From Dioscorea cayenensis subsp. rotundata (taxonomy: Eukaryota > Streptophyta > Magnoliopsida > Dioscoreales > Dioscoreaceae): 64,000 nt of DNA. Below are positions 23,002 to 37,033 of this stretch, in pieces. The notes beneath the pieces are model-generated. The model made no database searches. It was not told the DNA's origin and saw nothing but the letters and a program-made list of their open reading frames with translations. Positions within the stretch are counted from its first letter, which is position 1; each line of letters starts with the position of its first letter. The translations under genes were made by a program, and so were the position numbers. The stretch spans positions 17,318,100 to 17,382,099 of the forward strand of contig NC_052473.1 of the NCBI RefSeq assembly GCF_009730915.1. The letters are read 5' to 3'.

Positions 23002-24914
23002 TTTTTTTTTTTCATATGTATCTTATATTTTCTCAGATAATTCTTTTAATAGAGTTATCGTGCAAGTTTATTTTTAAGTATTTAATAATTATATCAACGT
23101 AGGTTCTTAATTTCACAATTGCAAAATAATAATGCAATCAAACAAGAATAACTAAAGGTGGAGTGAATTTATTTACAAATAAATAAATAAATCTTTTACT
23201 TTTAATTTCAAAATATTTAGAGTTGAGAATCTATAATTTAATATTTTCATAAAATTATACCATATTGATATATTGATTGTTTTGGTACTTATTTTAAAGT
23301 ATAAAATTATGATATAATATATGTATTATGGCATAAAAAAATATTTCACCAAGAGAAATAATTTTTCATTATAAAAGCCTCTCTCTCTTTTTTGATCCAG
23401 CAACCAGACACCAGTCCACCAATGATCCAACCAGCCTCCGGTGACATGCCGCCCACTGGTAGTCCAACTAGCTTCCGACCACCAATCCACCAATGGTTTG
23501 GTTGCTGATCGCTCGATATCCGTTATTTTTTTTATTTTGTTAACCAAATATTTATTTTGTGAAAAAAATATGTTATAATATCTGTAATAATAATTTTCAC
23601 TTCCTACATAATAAAATTATAGTATATATTTTTTTATTTCACAGCAAAACAGACCCTAATCGAGTTTTGAATGTGGCATTAATGGTCAAAAGTAATTTAT
23701 TTTGTAAAAAAAATCAGAATATACTTCATTGAAAAACCATAAGCTAAAAAGTCAATATTGAAATGAAAGAATAATAATAAGATTCCAAACTTGATCTTGA
23801 CGGCACTTGTGAAAAAGACAAAAAAAAAAATCAAAATTTAGAACGGTAAAATATAATGCGTGATAAAAGTAAATGTGACAGTAATAGACAACAAAAAGAT
23901 GATATAGTTTTTTTTTTAAGGAAGAAGATGATATAGTTAAGAGATGTGCATTTAGTGGTAGTAATTAATCAATCATATAATATTCTAAATTTAATTAAAT
24001 AAACTAACCAAGCATGTCATTAAAATAAGAAAGAATAATTTTTTTTAGTGTGTCCAATCAAAATTAATTTTCTACTATAATTTCAAAATTTAAAAATCTA
24101 AATCATCAAACCAAAAAAATGAGATCAAGGCAATAATGTAACACCAATAAGTGTTAAAAAAACCCCAATTGTTTTTTTTTTAGCCAAATTAATTCAAAAT
24201 ATTTATGAAAATAATGAAATTAAAATGTAATGTATACTCTATAAAAAATAATAGGTTTTATATTTTTTTAATTAACATGTCAAAATACCAATATATATAC
24301 ACAAAATCACAACAGAAATTAGCCATGAGTCACAAATTATCATCAATAATAATTCACAACTTATTAATTATTCACACCCTCACATTAAGACGCCTAATAT
24401 ATATAATTTAAAATTAAATTATTTATGAGAAATATAAATAAACTCGACCATAATTTAACTAATATAGTAATTATTACAATCAAAATAGCCGAACGCATTT
24501 GATTTTCATAGCGGAGGTCAAAATTTTGACTTATTCTATGGTTGAGATGTAGTAATAAAAATGTGTATGGCAAAAAAATAAATAAAAAAATTTGTAATGT
24601 CAAACACCATTGAAAATAGATATATAATTTAATAAACACTTATTACTCAATTCCAACTGAAAAATTGATACAAATAGATCAACAGAGTGTGGTCTTGCAC
24701 AGAACCTCTTCTACAATACCAAGATATGAATGTAGATATAAACACAAGCACACCACACAGAGAACAAAAATCAGATGAAATTGGGACAAAAGAAGCATAA
24801 CCAATAATTTTATTATCAATGAACACCAATTCCAGAAACAGAAGAAAAACCGAAATAAAAAACTTGTCGAAGATTATTATTTATTAACGGGCACTAATTA
24901 ATCTACCGAAGAAC
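23002..24914. other. AT-rich spacer downstream of GAPN
   Basis: No supported gene. A short GC-richer island at 23395-23520 has an open minus-strand frame rich in Trp and Thr, but it shows no recognisable domain. The remainder is A/T homopolymer-rich. The GAPN 3' UTR should lie at about 24650-24914. Confidence 0.4.
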
Positions 24915-27900
24915 TCAGCCCATTGTGTAAGTAGGAGAAGGCAGGTTAATGACAGTGCTCTTGATCTTGGTCATCATGTTGATGCTATTTGTTATTCCTT
25001 GTGACCCAATGCCACTGTCCTTAATACCCTGAAAGAAGAAGAAACAAATCAACAACTCAATATCAAACCATAAACTGAAGAACATTTGAATTATATTGTT
25101 ATATATTATGTTAGTCGCGGCGGTTGTGTTGTATATGTTGATACATTTTAATCATATCATTCAAGTTTGGAGTTCAGAGAAAAGTTTTACCTGGAAAGGA
25201 AAATGGTCGGGACCGCGAGCAGGTGCTGAATTAATCTGAACTGTTCCGGTCTCCATTGCATCACTGATCATCATTGCTTTGTTGATGTCTTTTGTGAAAA
25301 CACATCCCTGCCACGGCAATCAATTTGTCAGATAAATTACAAGGGAGTTTTGTACATCTCGTCGATCAGATTTACATGTTTGAACATTTAGTCCATTGAA
25401 TTATATGATGATGTTACTGTTGCATTTGTATTTATTCGTCTAGTCTTTGTATTAAGTTGTTAGACTCCAATATAGACGAACATTTTCATTGCTTATTCTT
25501 AATAATTACATTAGCAGTAGCAAAAATTATAGGTTTATACAAAATGTTTGTGCATTGCTTTTGATCACTGAATACAAGTTTCTTGAGATTTCGGAGATAA
25601 ATAAAAATGAACAGCAAACAGGTCACAATTTATAGTTTCTTAACTATATTTGTGCAAGTTCTTATACTACGCGGAACATTTTTCTAATACTAATGAATGC
25701 CATTGTAACATAATGTGAGCAAAATGAAGAGTGAAAGAACAAGAAAAACACACCTGAAGCCCAAAATTGCTTGCATTGCAGTGGTGAATGCCTTCGTCGA
25801 CAGAGCTAATACGAATGACAGGCAAGACAGGGCCGAATGGTTCTTCCCAAGCGATCCTCATATCCGGTCGGACATTATCCAACAACAATGGCCATATCAG
25901 ATTCCCTTCCCTCTTGTATTCCTGGCAGAATGTTGCACCCTTTTCCTTTGCATCCACAACCAACCCTTCAATGAAATTTGCAGAGGATTCAGACACAACT
26001 GGAGTGATGTCCGAGTCTTCCTCAGGTGCTCCAACTGATAGTTTTGCTACCTTGGCATTCACTTTCTCTACGAGAGCATCAGCGACAGATTCCATTACCA
26101 AAACAACCTTCACTGCAGTGCATCTCTGACCACTGCAATGGCAAATGGAGCAACATATCAATCATGTTTTCTCATGTTTATATTTACAATTCATGCTAAG
26201 ATGGCTGTGTTATATTTACCTGTAAGAGAAACCTCCTTTCACTATATTAGAAGCCACTAAATCCAGATCAGCATCTTCAAGAACAATGCATGCATCTTTT
26301 CCTCCAAGTTCCATCTGCAGAGGAACCATGCCTGCCTTCTTTGAAATGGCAACACCAGTGTCACCACCAGTAAAGCTATAAAGAATCCCAAAATGTATGT
26401 TATGCAAGGTTGTGACTTTATTTGTTTTTACTTCAAGATTTTGAATAATATATATTGTGAATACCTTATACAATTGATACCAGGATGCATTGTCAGAAAA
26501 TCACCAATTTCAGAACCTTTGCCTGTGATACAACTTATGAGGCCTTTTGGAAAACCAGCCAAGTGAAAGCAGTGAACCATATGCAAAGCAGCAACAGCAC
26601 CCTGCATAATTTTCAGCATAAATAAACATATAAATATTTAAAGGAAAAGAAAAGGAGATTTCATCAACCTCCTTTTCATTTGTTTTCGTATATAGGTAGA
26701 CAATGCTGGATAAGTGACTGTAGTTATGAAAGTCATACCTGAGTTGGAGGTTTGAGCACAAGAGCATTGCCAGCAATTAGTGCTGGGCCAATCTTAGAGA
26801 CAGCCAAGTTGACTGGATAATTAAAAGGAGGAATTGCTAAAATGACTCCAAGAGGGATCTGCAAACAAGTTCAACCATTACCTCATAAACCAATAAATAA
26901 AACATTAGGGAAAACCACTATCACATCTTCAGTTTCTTTGTAGGTGATACTGTGATAGATTCAGTATTATTTAAAAAACCTCAATTCTTTCAACAACCAC
27001 ATCACACATTGCTCCAAAAATTGGTGTTAATTATTTTTTTTGTTTTTGGGGTGTGGACAATGCTTGAGTCAAGAGTACAAGTGGCCTAATCTTCTAGTAG
27101 TAGCTTAATGAGAATAGCAACTATGGACATCATCAAACAAATAGTTGTTGTTGTTTTTTTTCACTTATTTCCTTCCCTTCATTTTCAGACCCATTACCCC
27201 ACAAGCCCCATTTGCCATAAAGCATACATCTGTCTAATTTTTTTATTTCATGCAACCATCAATTATGCATAATGATGCAAAGAACAATGGCATGATACAT
27301 GATTTTGTCCTAATCTCTACATAAAAACATCTTTGGTAGATTAATGTATTGAATCACAGCTGCAGTCAAGTCAATGTCCTGCCAAAATATTATTTTGTAG
27401 CATTCCCAAATTCAAAAACTTAAGTCCTATTTTTTTTTTTAAAAAAAAAAGTTTAGCCCACAGAAATGGAACATAAATATATTATATATATCTCTCTCTC
27501 TCTATATATATGTTCTCACTAGTATGCAATAACACTAATATATAAAGTATAAACCAACCACTCCAAGGATATTCCATTTCAAAAGGTGGACAAAAGAAGG
27601 ATATGCCAATTAACTTTAGAAAAGTGACAATGAGACTCTCAGCACTCCTCTGCCTTTAGAACAAAAATGATGACTTAATTAAGTCTTTTGCTTTTCTTTG
27701 AATTCAATTTCTCTTTCTCCAAGACTAAGTCTAAAGATATATGGCGCAAAATCCAGGGCTTGGACCAAGCTTGTGGCTCTCCCTTACACGTCCCCTACTC
27801 ATGCATCATCAAGATAGAAAACTCAAAGGATGTGTTCCCTTCTCCCTTCAATTATTTTTTAAGTTATTTTATTTAATTTTCTTATGTTTTTTCATAATGT

Positions 27901-30900
27901 AAACATACAATTTTATTATTATTATATATCAACTATACATATTCAAGGATTAAACTAGTTTATGACTCCCCTTACATGTCCCCTGCTCACCAAGATGGAA
28001 AACTCAAAGGATATGTTCCTTTATCCCTTCAATTATTTTTTTTATTTTTTAATTATTTTATGATGTAAATACAGTTTATTATTATTATTATTATTATTAT
28101 TAAACCTCAAGCACGCATTGGAAGGAAATAAATTCATCGACCTCTTACATAGAAATTAAGTGTCTTGCTATTCGACTATTACAGCTTCCCTCCAAATATA
28201 TGGACAAGTGCATATTAATTTGACATAAATTGCTACCTACCGGTCTAAGCGTTTTAAATTTACCTAATTGTCATTTTGCATTTTTACTTATTACCCTCTT
28301 AAATAAAAAGGTACCATTTCATTAAATTTTGTGCTAACTAACACTCTAAGCACAGACCAAAAAAAAAAGTCAACTTAGATGCATAGCAATAGATGCACGT
28401 GTAACAAAAATATATTAAAACATAACAACTTTCCCATAATACTCTTGCTCTTTTTCACTAAATTATCAATCTTAGGACAAGTGTTAAAAATTCAATGATG
28501 AACATAAACTTCACCTAAGTTTTCAGATAAAATGCGCCACTTGAACTTCATTGTTAAACCAAGGCAAACTAAAAGGACAAAAACAAAAAAATAAAAGTCA
28601 CCTTGGAAGTGAGGCAATATTTGCTCCGTTCATTGCCGGGGAAACTATCAGACACCAAGAACTTCCCCTCGCCAAGAATACGCACTCCTTCCTCCGCAGT
28701 GTATGATACCAAATCCCCAGACCTCACCACCTGAAATTTTAAAGCACACAAAATCAAAGTAAGGTATTTTTTTCTTTTTTTGGCGTAATGAAATTAACAA
28801 AACTGAAATTTTAAAGGGGGAATAGATACAAAGAGAAAAAGGAGAAAGAATGAGGTACTATTACTATATATACCTCAGTGACAGCATCCTTAGCTGGTTT
28901 GGCAATCTCCTTGACGAGACACTCGGCGATGGGGGCCTTGTGTTCCTTGAGAATGGCTGCGGCGCGGTGGAGTAACTCGGCGCGCTTCCACAGTGGAGTC
29001 CGCGCCCATGACTTCTGCGCCACCTTCGCCAAATCTATCGCCTTGTTCACCTCCTCCTGTGTGCAAGCTGATATTCCAACACTCAGTGTCTGATTTCATA
29101 TATTTTGCTACTCATTGTTTTTTAATTGTAATATTTTAAATGTAAAATTTTTTTTTCCGAAGATTTAGAGTTAGAAGGGTTAGAATTAAAATTTAGATGA
29201 TTAATATAATTAAATGATAATAGTTAAAAGACTTAAAAAATTATAATTTAAACAGATGATTAAAATAAAAAAAAATTGAAAGTAATCGTGGGCTAATCCA
29301 GTGATAACTACCGTATAGTGCTACTAAGAGACCATGAGTTCGAGTCTCTTACTTATGTCCTTCAATTTGGTATTTATTGTCTTAATTAAATAACAAAAGA
29401 TTGAAGAAATAAAAAGATTTATCTCAATTTAGAACAATCCAAAAGAAATTCATAAATTAATCTATAGTTTGTTAAAATTTGAAATAAATCATTTTTTTAT
29501 AGAATGGGTATAAATTATTTTGCAATTTTGGTCTTATATTTTTCCAAAATTAATATATCATCCCCCACCCCAAAAAAAAAAGTATTAATAACATGAGAAG
29601 TCATAAATTAATTATAGAGTAAAAGAAAAGGTACATTCATTTGAGTGGGAAATTAATATTTAAAGAAAATGGAAATAATAAATTATTTGTAAATATTTTC
29701 ATAAATTAATATTTAATCTGGCACACAGAATCTGATTTCACAATTTGGTACTCATATATTTTCTTACCAAAAAAATAAATAAATAACCTCCATGAATCTG
29801 ACGAATCTGGTTACATATAAAAACAATTAATTTTTTTTTAAAGTACAACAAAAATTATTTTTTAAATTAGACGGAAATTTAAATTAATCTAAGATTCACT
29901 ATATTTTAATAACATGAAGACTCAGAAAGCCCAAAATTTGCCAGGACAAATAATTTTATGTTATTTAATTTAATTTATTTTTTATTTTTTTGTGAAGGAG
30001 GACAAGCTTAATATTTAAATACGAAAGAATTCTAATAAATTAATCATAAAATTCACTATGAAAAAAAAAAGGTTTTAAACACAAAATCTTAACATTTGGA
30101 TAACATAAAAATGGAAAAATTAATCACAGCATTTTCTAAAATTAGATGGAAATTCATAAATTAATCATAAACTCCTGCCAAAAAAAAGTTTTAGGTGAAA
30201 AGGATAATACTTAAATAGAATGGAAATACACAATTCAAAGTCCATTATAACAAATAAACAAATACATTTAAAAAATAAAATAAAATTCATAAATCAATCA
30301 TAAAACACATAAATTTGTTTTTTTACACCATAAGCATTAATCATCTAAAAAATTAATCAAAAATAAATAAAAGCCAAAAAAAAAAAAACCATAAAACAAG
30401 ACATTTCTGAAAATTTTCCCGTTTTATCAATTTTTTTAATTAATTCCAAATTCTCATAAATTCAAATATAACTAAATTTACAGCAACGGTAATAATAACT
30501 AGTTATTGTCTTTATAGTTGTGAGTTAACAACCCAAATCTCTTATTCTAAAAATATATATATATATATATATTTTTTAAAAAAATCTTTAAAAAAATCAA
30601 ATTCTAAAAAATAGACCTTCTCTTCCGGTTCCAGCTTCCCAGCACCAAGAACACTCCATTCTCACTCCCAATTCAAACCATACTTTTTAAAATTAATAAA
30701 TAAATTAAACCCCACAATTATTCTCTCAAAATCCAAAAAAAAATTCTCACTTGTTCAAGTGATTCAAAGCATTAAAAATAATTTTTTTATACAGCGTGTA
30801 AAATGGCAAGAGTTCAAATTCTCATGAGAGCCCTAATAAAAACAAGCTTTTTTGCCGCTCTTTTAAAAAAAACTCAACAATAATTATTTTAAAAAAAAAA

Positions 30901-31196
30901 ACTCACTGAATTTCAAACCAAAATAAAAAAAAAATGGAACAAAAAACACTCACAAACTCCAGTTCACCATCATCTTCCAAACACCAAGATCATTTCCCCA
31001 AACCCTAGAAAAAAAAAAATCCCCAAAAAAAATCAAGATCAATCCACTAACCTTGAACGCGATACTGCGTCTTCCTAGTGGTCGGATTAACGATGGCCAC
31101 CGATTTCCCAGAACTCGACTTTCGCCACTCCCCATCAACATAGTACTTAAACACCTCCCCATCAAAGATCTCCTCAAAAACCCCACTTCCAGCCAT
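24915..31196 (-). CDS. GAPN: Non-phosphorylating NADP glyceraldehyde-3-phosphate dehydrogenase
   Basis: Exons on the minus strand: 31196-31052, 29067-28874, 28730-28602, 26858-26739, 26601-26465, 26375-26220, 26132-25754, 25307-25191, 25028-24915. Phases close to 496 aa, the usual plant GAPN (ALDH11) length. The cytosolic enzyme oxidises glyceraldehyde 3-phosphate directly to 3-phosphoglycerate with NADP+, giving NADPH without ATP. Visible ALDH features are the general-base Glu in MELGGKD (Glu264), the catalytic Cys in SGQRCTAVK (Cys298), EEPFGPVLP, and a C-terminus ending in PTYTMG. The start chosen is the ATG opening MAGSGVF, which matches the family start. An in-frame ATG 84 codons upstream (31448) is treated separately. 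Intron 1 (1.98 kb) and intron 3 (1.74 kb) are large and AT-rich. The gene appears intact. Confidence 0.95.
27770..28075. repeat. Diverged tandem duplication in GAPN intron 3
   Basis: About 27773-27904 and 27958-28070 share, in order, a TACACGTCCCCT/TACATGTCCCCT segment, AAACTCAAAGGAT, a TGTTCC segment, CCCTTCAATTATTTTTT and ATAATGTAAA/ATGATGTAAA. Offset is about 185 bases. A (TTA)n run follows at 28078-28100. Confidence 0.65.
29285..29395 (+). mobile_element. Possible tRNA-derived SINE fragment in GAPN intron 1
   Basis: An internal A-box-like TAATCCAGTGAT, about 40 bases before a B-box-like GAGTTCGAGTCTC, resembles a tRNA-derived pol III promoter. No target duplication or clear tail was found, so this is tentative. 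Confidence 0.25.
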
Positions 31197-31448
31197 GATT
31201 CCAACCTCCGTCAAAGCTTTCTCCGCAAGCAACACCGCCTCAACCGAAACCCTCCTGAGCTTCTTCGGCGCAGCGGCAGAGCAAGCAACAGCAAGAGCAC
31301 GAGCAGGGGAAGTCGATGACGATGAAGAAGAGGATGAGGTGGGAAAGGAGAGATGGGGATTGGGCTTATATAGTGAGGATTTCAGCCATGAATGAGGTTG
31401 AAGGGATGGTGGCGGGGCCACAAAGGCAGTAGTGTCAATGACTTCCAT
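31197..31448 (-). other. In-frame 84-codon upstream extension of GAPN
   Basis: From an ATG at 31448 the frame stays open into GAPN and would give a 580-aa protein. The extension is Ser/Ala/Pro-rich with a run of eight Ser and a segment ARALAVACSAAAPKK, resembling a plastid transit peptide apart from its acidic first residues. However, a TATA box lies inside it, and the Ser run comes from a pyrimidine-rich tract of the sort common in plant 5' UTRs. The family protein is normally cytosolic and starts at the internal ATG. I think this is more likely 5' UTR, with an alternative long isoform possible. Confidence 0.4.
31366..31372 (-). promoter_or_regulatory. TATA box of GAPN
   Basis: The minus strand reads CTATATAAGCCC, a good plant TATA box. 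A start site about 30 bases downstream (near 31335) would give a leader of about 140 bases before the ATG at 31196, and would exclude the upstream ATG at 31448. Confidence 0.6.
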
Positions 31449-32885
31449 TGAGGTCGTTGAGAGAACGTGATGAGGATGATGGAGAGAGAGAGAGGTGTGT
31501 GGAGGGGGGTCATAGAAATAGGAAGGAGCCCCCGGTTTTGGCGAGAATTACAAGACAGCCATTGAGAGATGGAGGTTGGCCGTGGAAATAGCCCCTCGTT
31601 TCGATCGCTTTGCTTGGTTGGGCTTGTTGGGAATTTTGATTGGCTTTTTTATTTTATTTTTTTATTTTATTTTTTTTTGCATGTGGACATTGGGAATACT
31701 TTTTAATTTGGGTTTTGATATTTTTTTTTATTTATTATGTGTGTGTTTTATTTATTTATTTATTTTTTTAAGTATAAAAGAGAAATGTGGGGTGGGTGAT
31801 GGTGAGTTAGCGGGTGATTCGCTCCCTTTTCTTGCTTTGTGTTTGGGGAAGATATATTTTATGGCTAATAATTTTTTTTTGAAAATATTAATTTTTTTTT
31901 ATAATGTGAATAAATGACCACTACTTTCGGACGTTTATTAAAAGACTGTTTGTTTTCCGAAATATATTGAGAATCATTATTTTTTTGAGTGGATGGTTTT
32001 ATTTGGGGACTGTTTAATTCCCGAAATACATTGAGAATCATTATTTTTGTGGATGTATGTCTTTATTTAGATGGCCATGAATGGGAGTGAAAGAGGAGCG
32101 AATACCAAACAATAATTTAGGAAAGAATTGAACTGTTAACCTCTTGCATGGGAAATAAATTCACTACTATTTTTTCTTATATTTTTTATTTTTATTTTTA
32201 TTTTCAAACCTCTCTCTTTTTAGGGTTTTATTTTTATTTTTAAATATATCACTTTTTTTACTCAAAACCCGTCCTCTAAAACATAATAATTTTAAAAAAA
32301 AATATTTGCAAAAAGTTATTGTTTGATCAATAAATATTTACTCTATGTAGTATATTTTTTTTTCAAAAATCTATGTCTTAATTTTTTATTTTTTATAAAT
32401 TATTTTATATAATATATAAAATCATATTTTCACGGAGCTTTTGTAAAAATTTATTATTTGCCCATGATTTTTTATAAATTAAACTATAAATTAACATATA
32501 AATAAATTTAAAAAATTTGTAAAAATTTATTAATTTTTTTTTTCTTTTGCAATTCGCCCTTTAGGCCTTTATCTTGCAATTTCTAGCTCTAGTCGCTGGT
32601 TACATATATACAACTAAATCGAAATTTAAGGATATATATATTGCCTTTGGTTTTATTGAAAGTTATACATATAATTAGGTGAATATGTATCTAATATTCT
32701 TTGTTTGAACTTTGAACTGCTTCCAATTAATAGTGAGCCATTGTTCAATTAAACCCTAACCTGAGTTTGGATGTTGCATAATTAGGAGGACTTCTATTGG
32801 GTGAATCCCATGACGTTTTATTTTAGGGCATTACTTTGGACCTTATTATTTGTTTTCTAATTTTGATTCCCTTAATAATAATAAT

Positions 32886-32921
<36 letters not shown>

Positions 32922-35900
32922 TTCATAATTTATTGTCTTGGAATCTTTTAAATACTTGGATTCTCAAGACAAAGAAATATTAATTAAAATAAATAAAAAA
33001 GGGACATTCTTAGCTTGGTTTTTACCACCCAAAAATTATATTTTTCTTGTAAATAGTTTATTCTATATTAAGTAGATTCAGCTACTAAAATGACTCACAT
33101 TAATTAAATCGATACAAGAATCTTTTTATTTTTCAATAAATTGATATCTCTAGAAGTTTTGTTTTTATTTTTATTTTTATTTTTTACCCCCATTGATTTC
33201 GTGAGGAAAATTACAAAAATTATTAAAATTCATTAGAAAAATGCACACTAGAAGCCAAACAAATCAATACATTATTTTTTTTTTTTTAATTACTCCTATA
33301 TATTTATATAAATTATTATTATTTTTTATTTATTTGTACAAATTGATGTTGTTCTAGTCTTCTAGAAACCAACTTTTTGTTGATCTCGAGGCAATGTGGT
33401 CCACGTTTTTTTTATAATAATCATTAAAATGTTTTTTTGATTTTTTAAATATAGTGAACAAATCAAGTGAAGTACTTGTATAAATAAATAATAAATATCT
33501 TAATTTACATGTATCACTTGTAATAACTAACGTTTAAATCTGTTTTTTCAGTAAACATATGAGCACTCTACATAGAAAATCAAATCCAGCACTAAAAAAA
33601 CTAAAAAGCCATTGACTCATTAAAATATACTATGAAAAATAATATATTTTGCACGTTTATAATTTTTTTTTTATAAAATTAATTTAATACCTAATACATA
33701 TCAATAAACATGATTTACGTGTGTATAAACAAACATTAAAAAAAAAACCCATGCATGATTGATCAAGAATAATAAAAAAAAAATGTTGTTGGGAACGTGG
33801 CAAGCAAATTAGATAGGGTCTGTTTTGAAGGTCAGTTAAGGGATGTCAAAGGGCTGCCCTTTCTCTCTCTCTCTTTCTCTCTCTCTTTGGGACCTTACAA
33901 ACTTTATAAACTTGAAAAAGATAAGCCATGTTTGTGGCATAGAGATAATGAGCCTTTGTGGGTTCTTCATGGCCTCAAGATTTAGCAAAAGAGTTGGTGA
34001 GCTTATAATGTGTATGCATTGTGAGGTTTATAATGTCTTTGTTATTGCTTCATGCTGCATGTGGTTCATTTTTTTTTCTTTGAAATGGTGCATGTGGTTC
34101 ATATTTTTTTTCTTTTTTTTCTTTAACATGGATAAAAAATGTTTATTTATCATCTTCATTAATTACCTAGATCTAGCAATGGAAGGTTCCACATCAACAA
34201 TCAAATAGTAAGATATTTGATTTTTACGTGAGAAATTAAGTTAGACGAACCGTTTGTTTAAAATAATGATAAATTTATTAAAATGTATAGTTATTTTTTT
34301 TCTATATTTGGTGCATATGGGTTTATTAGATTGCTATTTGTAGTTTTATACATTTAGTAATATATGAATTTATAAAACCAAAAATTATCGGTATAAAAGT
34401 CCTAATGTAATCAGATTACTCTTTTCATTTGTTTTTCTTCGCTCAAGACCTTATCTTCATAGACCATGATTATTCTCTATTCTATTAATTCATCATGATT
34501 TTAGAACCACAAAATATATATGGACTAATCTTTGGATGTTTTAGTTTAGATAAAAATAAGTTATCTTAATTGAATAATTAATTATATTACTTCCCATCTT
34601 CCAATTCAATTTTACTTTATTTGTCACTTTCTACAACAAAATTTAATGTCATCGCACCAGTCAAAACAATTTTATTTTTTAATCATGGCATATTTCACCG
34701 GTAAATAAAAATTTAAAACATTTTTTTCACAAATTTAAAAACTTTATGTACAGTGTTTGATATTTTTCATAAAAAAAATTACCTTCAAAGAAATAATCAA
34801 AACGTCATACTATACACAATCATTTATCCATTTTATGTAACATTTCATATTTTCTTTTTATAAGTACAGAGAAAAATCACACCACGACATGCAAGTAAAG
34901 AGTTAATAACTCACTTTTGCTTTCATCTTATATGATGAGATTCAAACCCGTCTCCTTGAAACTCTATGCAGAGAACTGATGCCAATAGACTAAAACGACA
35001 TTAACGAGTTTAACCAAATTATTATATTTTTAATATTTATTTACTTATTATTCTTTATTTATTTTAAATTTAGACTAGTATATTTATTTAATAATATGAA
35101 TAAATTACTATTCATACTATTCATTATACATAAAAAAATGATTAAACCTTCCAACATTGGTGGAACTCATGTGCTTTACAATTGAGCTAAATACCAATGT
35201 GGAAAATTTTTATTTTTGCTTTTTCAATAAATAAAGATTTTAACACTTTATCTCAACCCCAACCAAATGGAGGTACCAACCTGCCATGAGACATCAATTT
35301 CAAGCAGAAATAATATAATTGGTCCCCCAAAATTTGCAACCACAAAATCTTACTTTGTGGTACCATAAAATGAAATATGTGGCAATTTCACCCTTTGCAA
35401 AGCTTCAATTCAAAGCTAGTGCTCACTTGCGGTTTTTTTTTGGGAAGAGAAGTGGGGCGAACCCACTAGAGACCCCAGGGACGTGCACTTGCCGTTAGCC
35501 CTAACTCCTTCTCATAATGCAAAATAGATGGGATTTCATCACTTTATCTTTATATAAATCCGGTTCATTATTATTATATCTTAAATGATAGAACTTTAAT
35601 TGAATGAAATCAATGTATATTTTCCATGTATTGTTAGAAAATTTAATAGAATATGACATCTAGGCAAATAATTTTTATTATTTAAGTAATATTTATGTAA
35701 AAATAAATTTAAATAAATAAAATGTTAGATGTTAGATTTTTTCTTGAAGACTATAATGGACTGTTTTTGATATTTGAATATCATAATTCACGAAACTTGA
35801 AATATGGGTTGAGTAAATGGATCAAAATAAATAATTTTAAAATATAGAGATTAAAATGAAAACTAATGCATCATGGTTTTAGTGCACTTTAGTTTCATTA

Positions 35901-36686
35901 AATTTTGAATTATTTTGATCTTAACATGAGGTTAAATCATATATATATATATGTGAGAAATAAATGCAAAATTTAATGTATTGCATGATCTTCTCATCAA
36001 CCAACAAACATATAGTTTGGAATGCAAGAAAATTGACCTTTTGTTGTGTGAAGCCAAGGATAAGTTTGATTCACAGATGAAAACATCACAAATAATATGA
36101 CACAATACAATTAATTAAGTGACAATACAAGTTATTATACTACTTTACATTTAATGTTCAATATACAACCCAAAATTTTCATTAAATTTTATTGAAATTG
36201 GATATGTTAATGGTAATATGATTTTTTTTTTAATATTTATTTTAACATATAATAGCTTGTCTTTAAGTTGTGTTACAACGGGACAAAATTTTTGTGCTAT
36301 ATTACTATTATTATTTTTTGTTGTACTTTTATCTTATTTGCAAAACAAATGGGTGACAAAAAGATTATGTTGTGTGATACTTCAAATTTTCATTTATGAA
36401 ATAAATACTAAGAATATCGTTATTTAAGAGAAAGACAATATAAAAAGAAGATTTATTTACTTAGAGAGAAATTATATGATAAATAACAATAATATGAATA
36501 TATGAATGCCAATACATGGTATAGGTTATAAACAAAAAAAGATATTGTTTATGCAAAAAATGTGTGATAACTAAGGCCATAAACATGCCAAAAATAATTC
36601 AGTTGAGCATTTAACACACAATTAATTAATTCCCACTCAAGTTTGACTTATATTTCCAAATCAACACAATAATAATATTTTCTTAA
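31449..36686. other. AT-rich intergenic region between GAPN and SDF2
   Basis: GAPN and SDF2 are divergent and separated by about 6 kb. No supported gene. Contents: a tandem duplication at about 31944-32060 (GACTGTTTG/AATTCCCGAAATA units offset by about 64 bases), an (ATT)n microsatellite at 32886-32922, and a CT-rich run at 33858-33887. Fragments with B-box-like TTCAAACCCGTCTC near 34930 may be SINE relics. Open frames here are low-complexity. Confidence 0.45.
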
Positions 36687-36696
36687 GAACTAAATA

Positions 36697-37033
36697 GGTT
36701 TAATTTTTTGAATAATCACTAATGTTTGGTAAAATTACAGTTTGCTCACTCAAGTTTGATTTGTTTCTAAATAATCACTGAAGTTAGTAATTATTTCAAA
36801 TGCCAATCACCCGAATGATTACCAGCTTCATTAGCTGACGTGGACACCGTGAAAAGTCCAATCAACATTTAGAAAACTGTGTCCACGTCAGCTAATGAAG
36901 CCTGTAATGTAATCGTTCGGTGACTGGCATTTGAAATAATTAGTAACTTCAGTGATTATTTAGAAACAAATCAAATTTGAGTGAGCAAACTATAACTTTA
37001 CCAAACTTTAGTGATTATTCAAAAAATTAAACC
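36697..37033. mobile_element. Mutator-type MITE, 337 bp, 10-bp target duplication
   Basis: Ends in inverted repeats starting GGTTTAATTTTTTGAATAAT that extend for about 150 bases per arm, so the element is nearly a full palindrome around about 36860. It is flanked by perfect 10-bp direct repeats GAACTAAATA at 36687-36696 and 37034-37043. The duplication length fits Mutator-like elements (9-11 bp). It lies about 620 bases upstream of the SDF2 ATG. Confidence 0.9.

Noticed and set aside
23326..23547. 73-aa minus-strand frame rich in Trp
   Set aside because: Short, compositionally biased, no recognisable domain, no splice or promoter support.
29285..29395. Functional tRNA gene
   Set aside because: A- and B-box-like sequences are present but I could not form a cloverleaf with acceptor stem and anticodon arm; at most a SINE relic.
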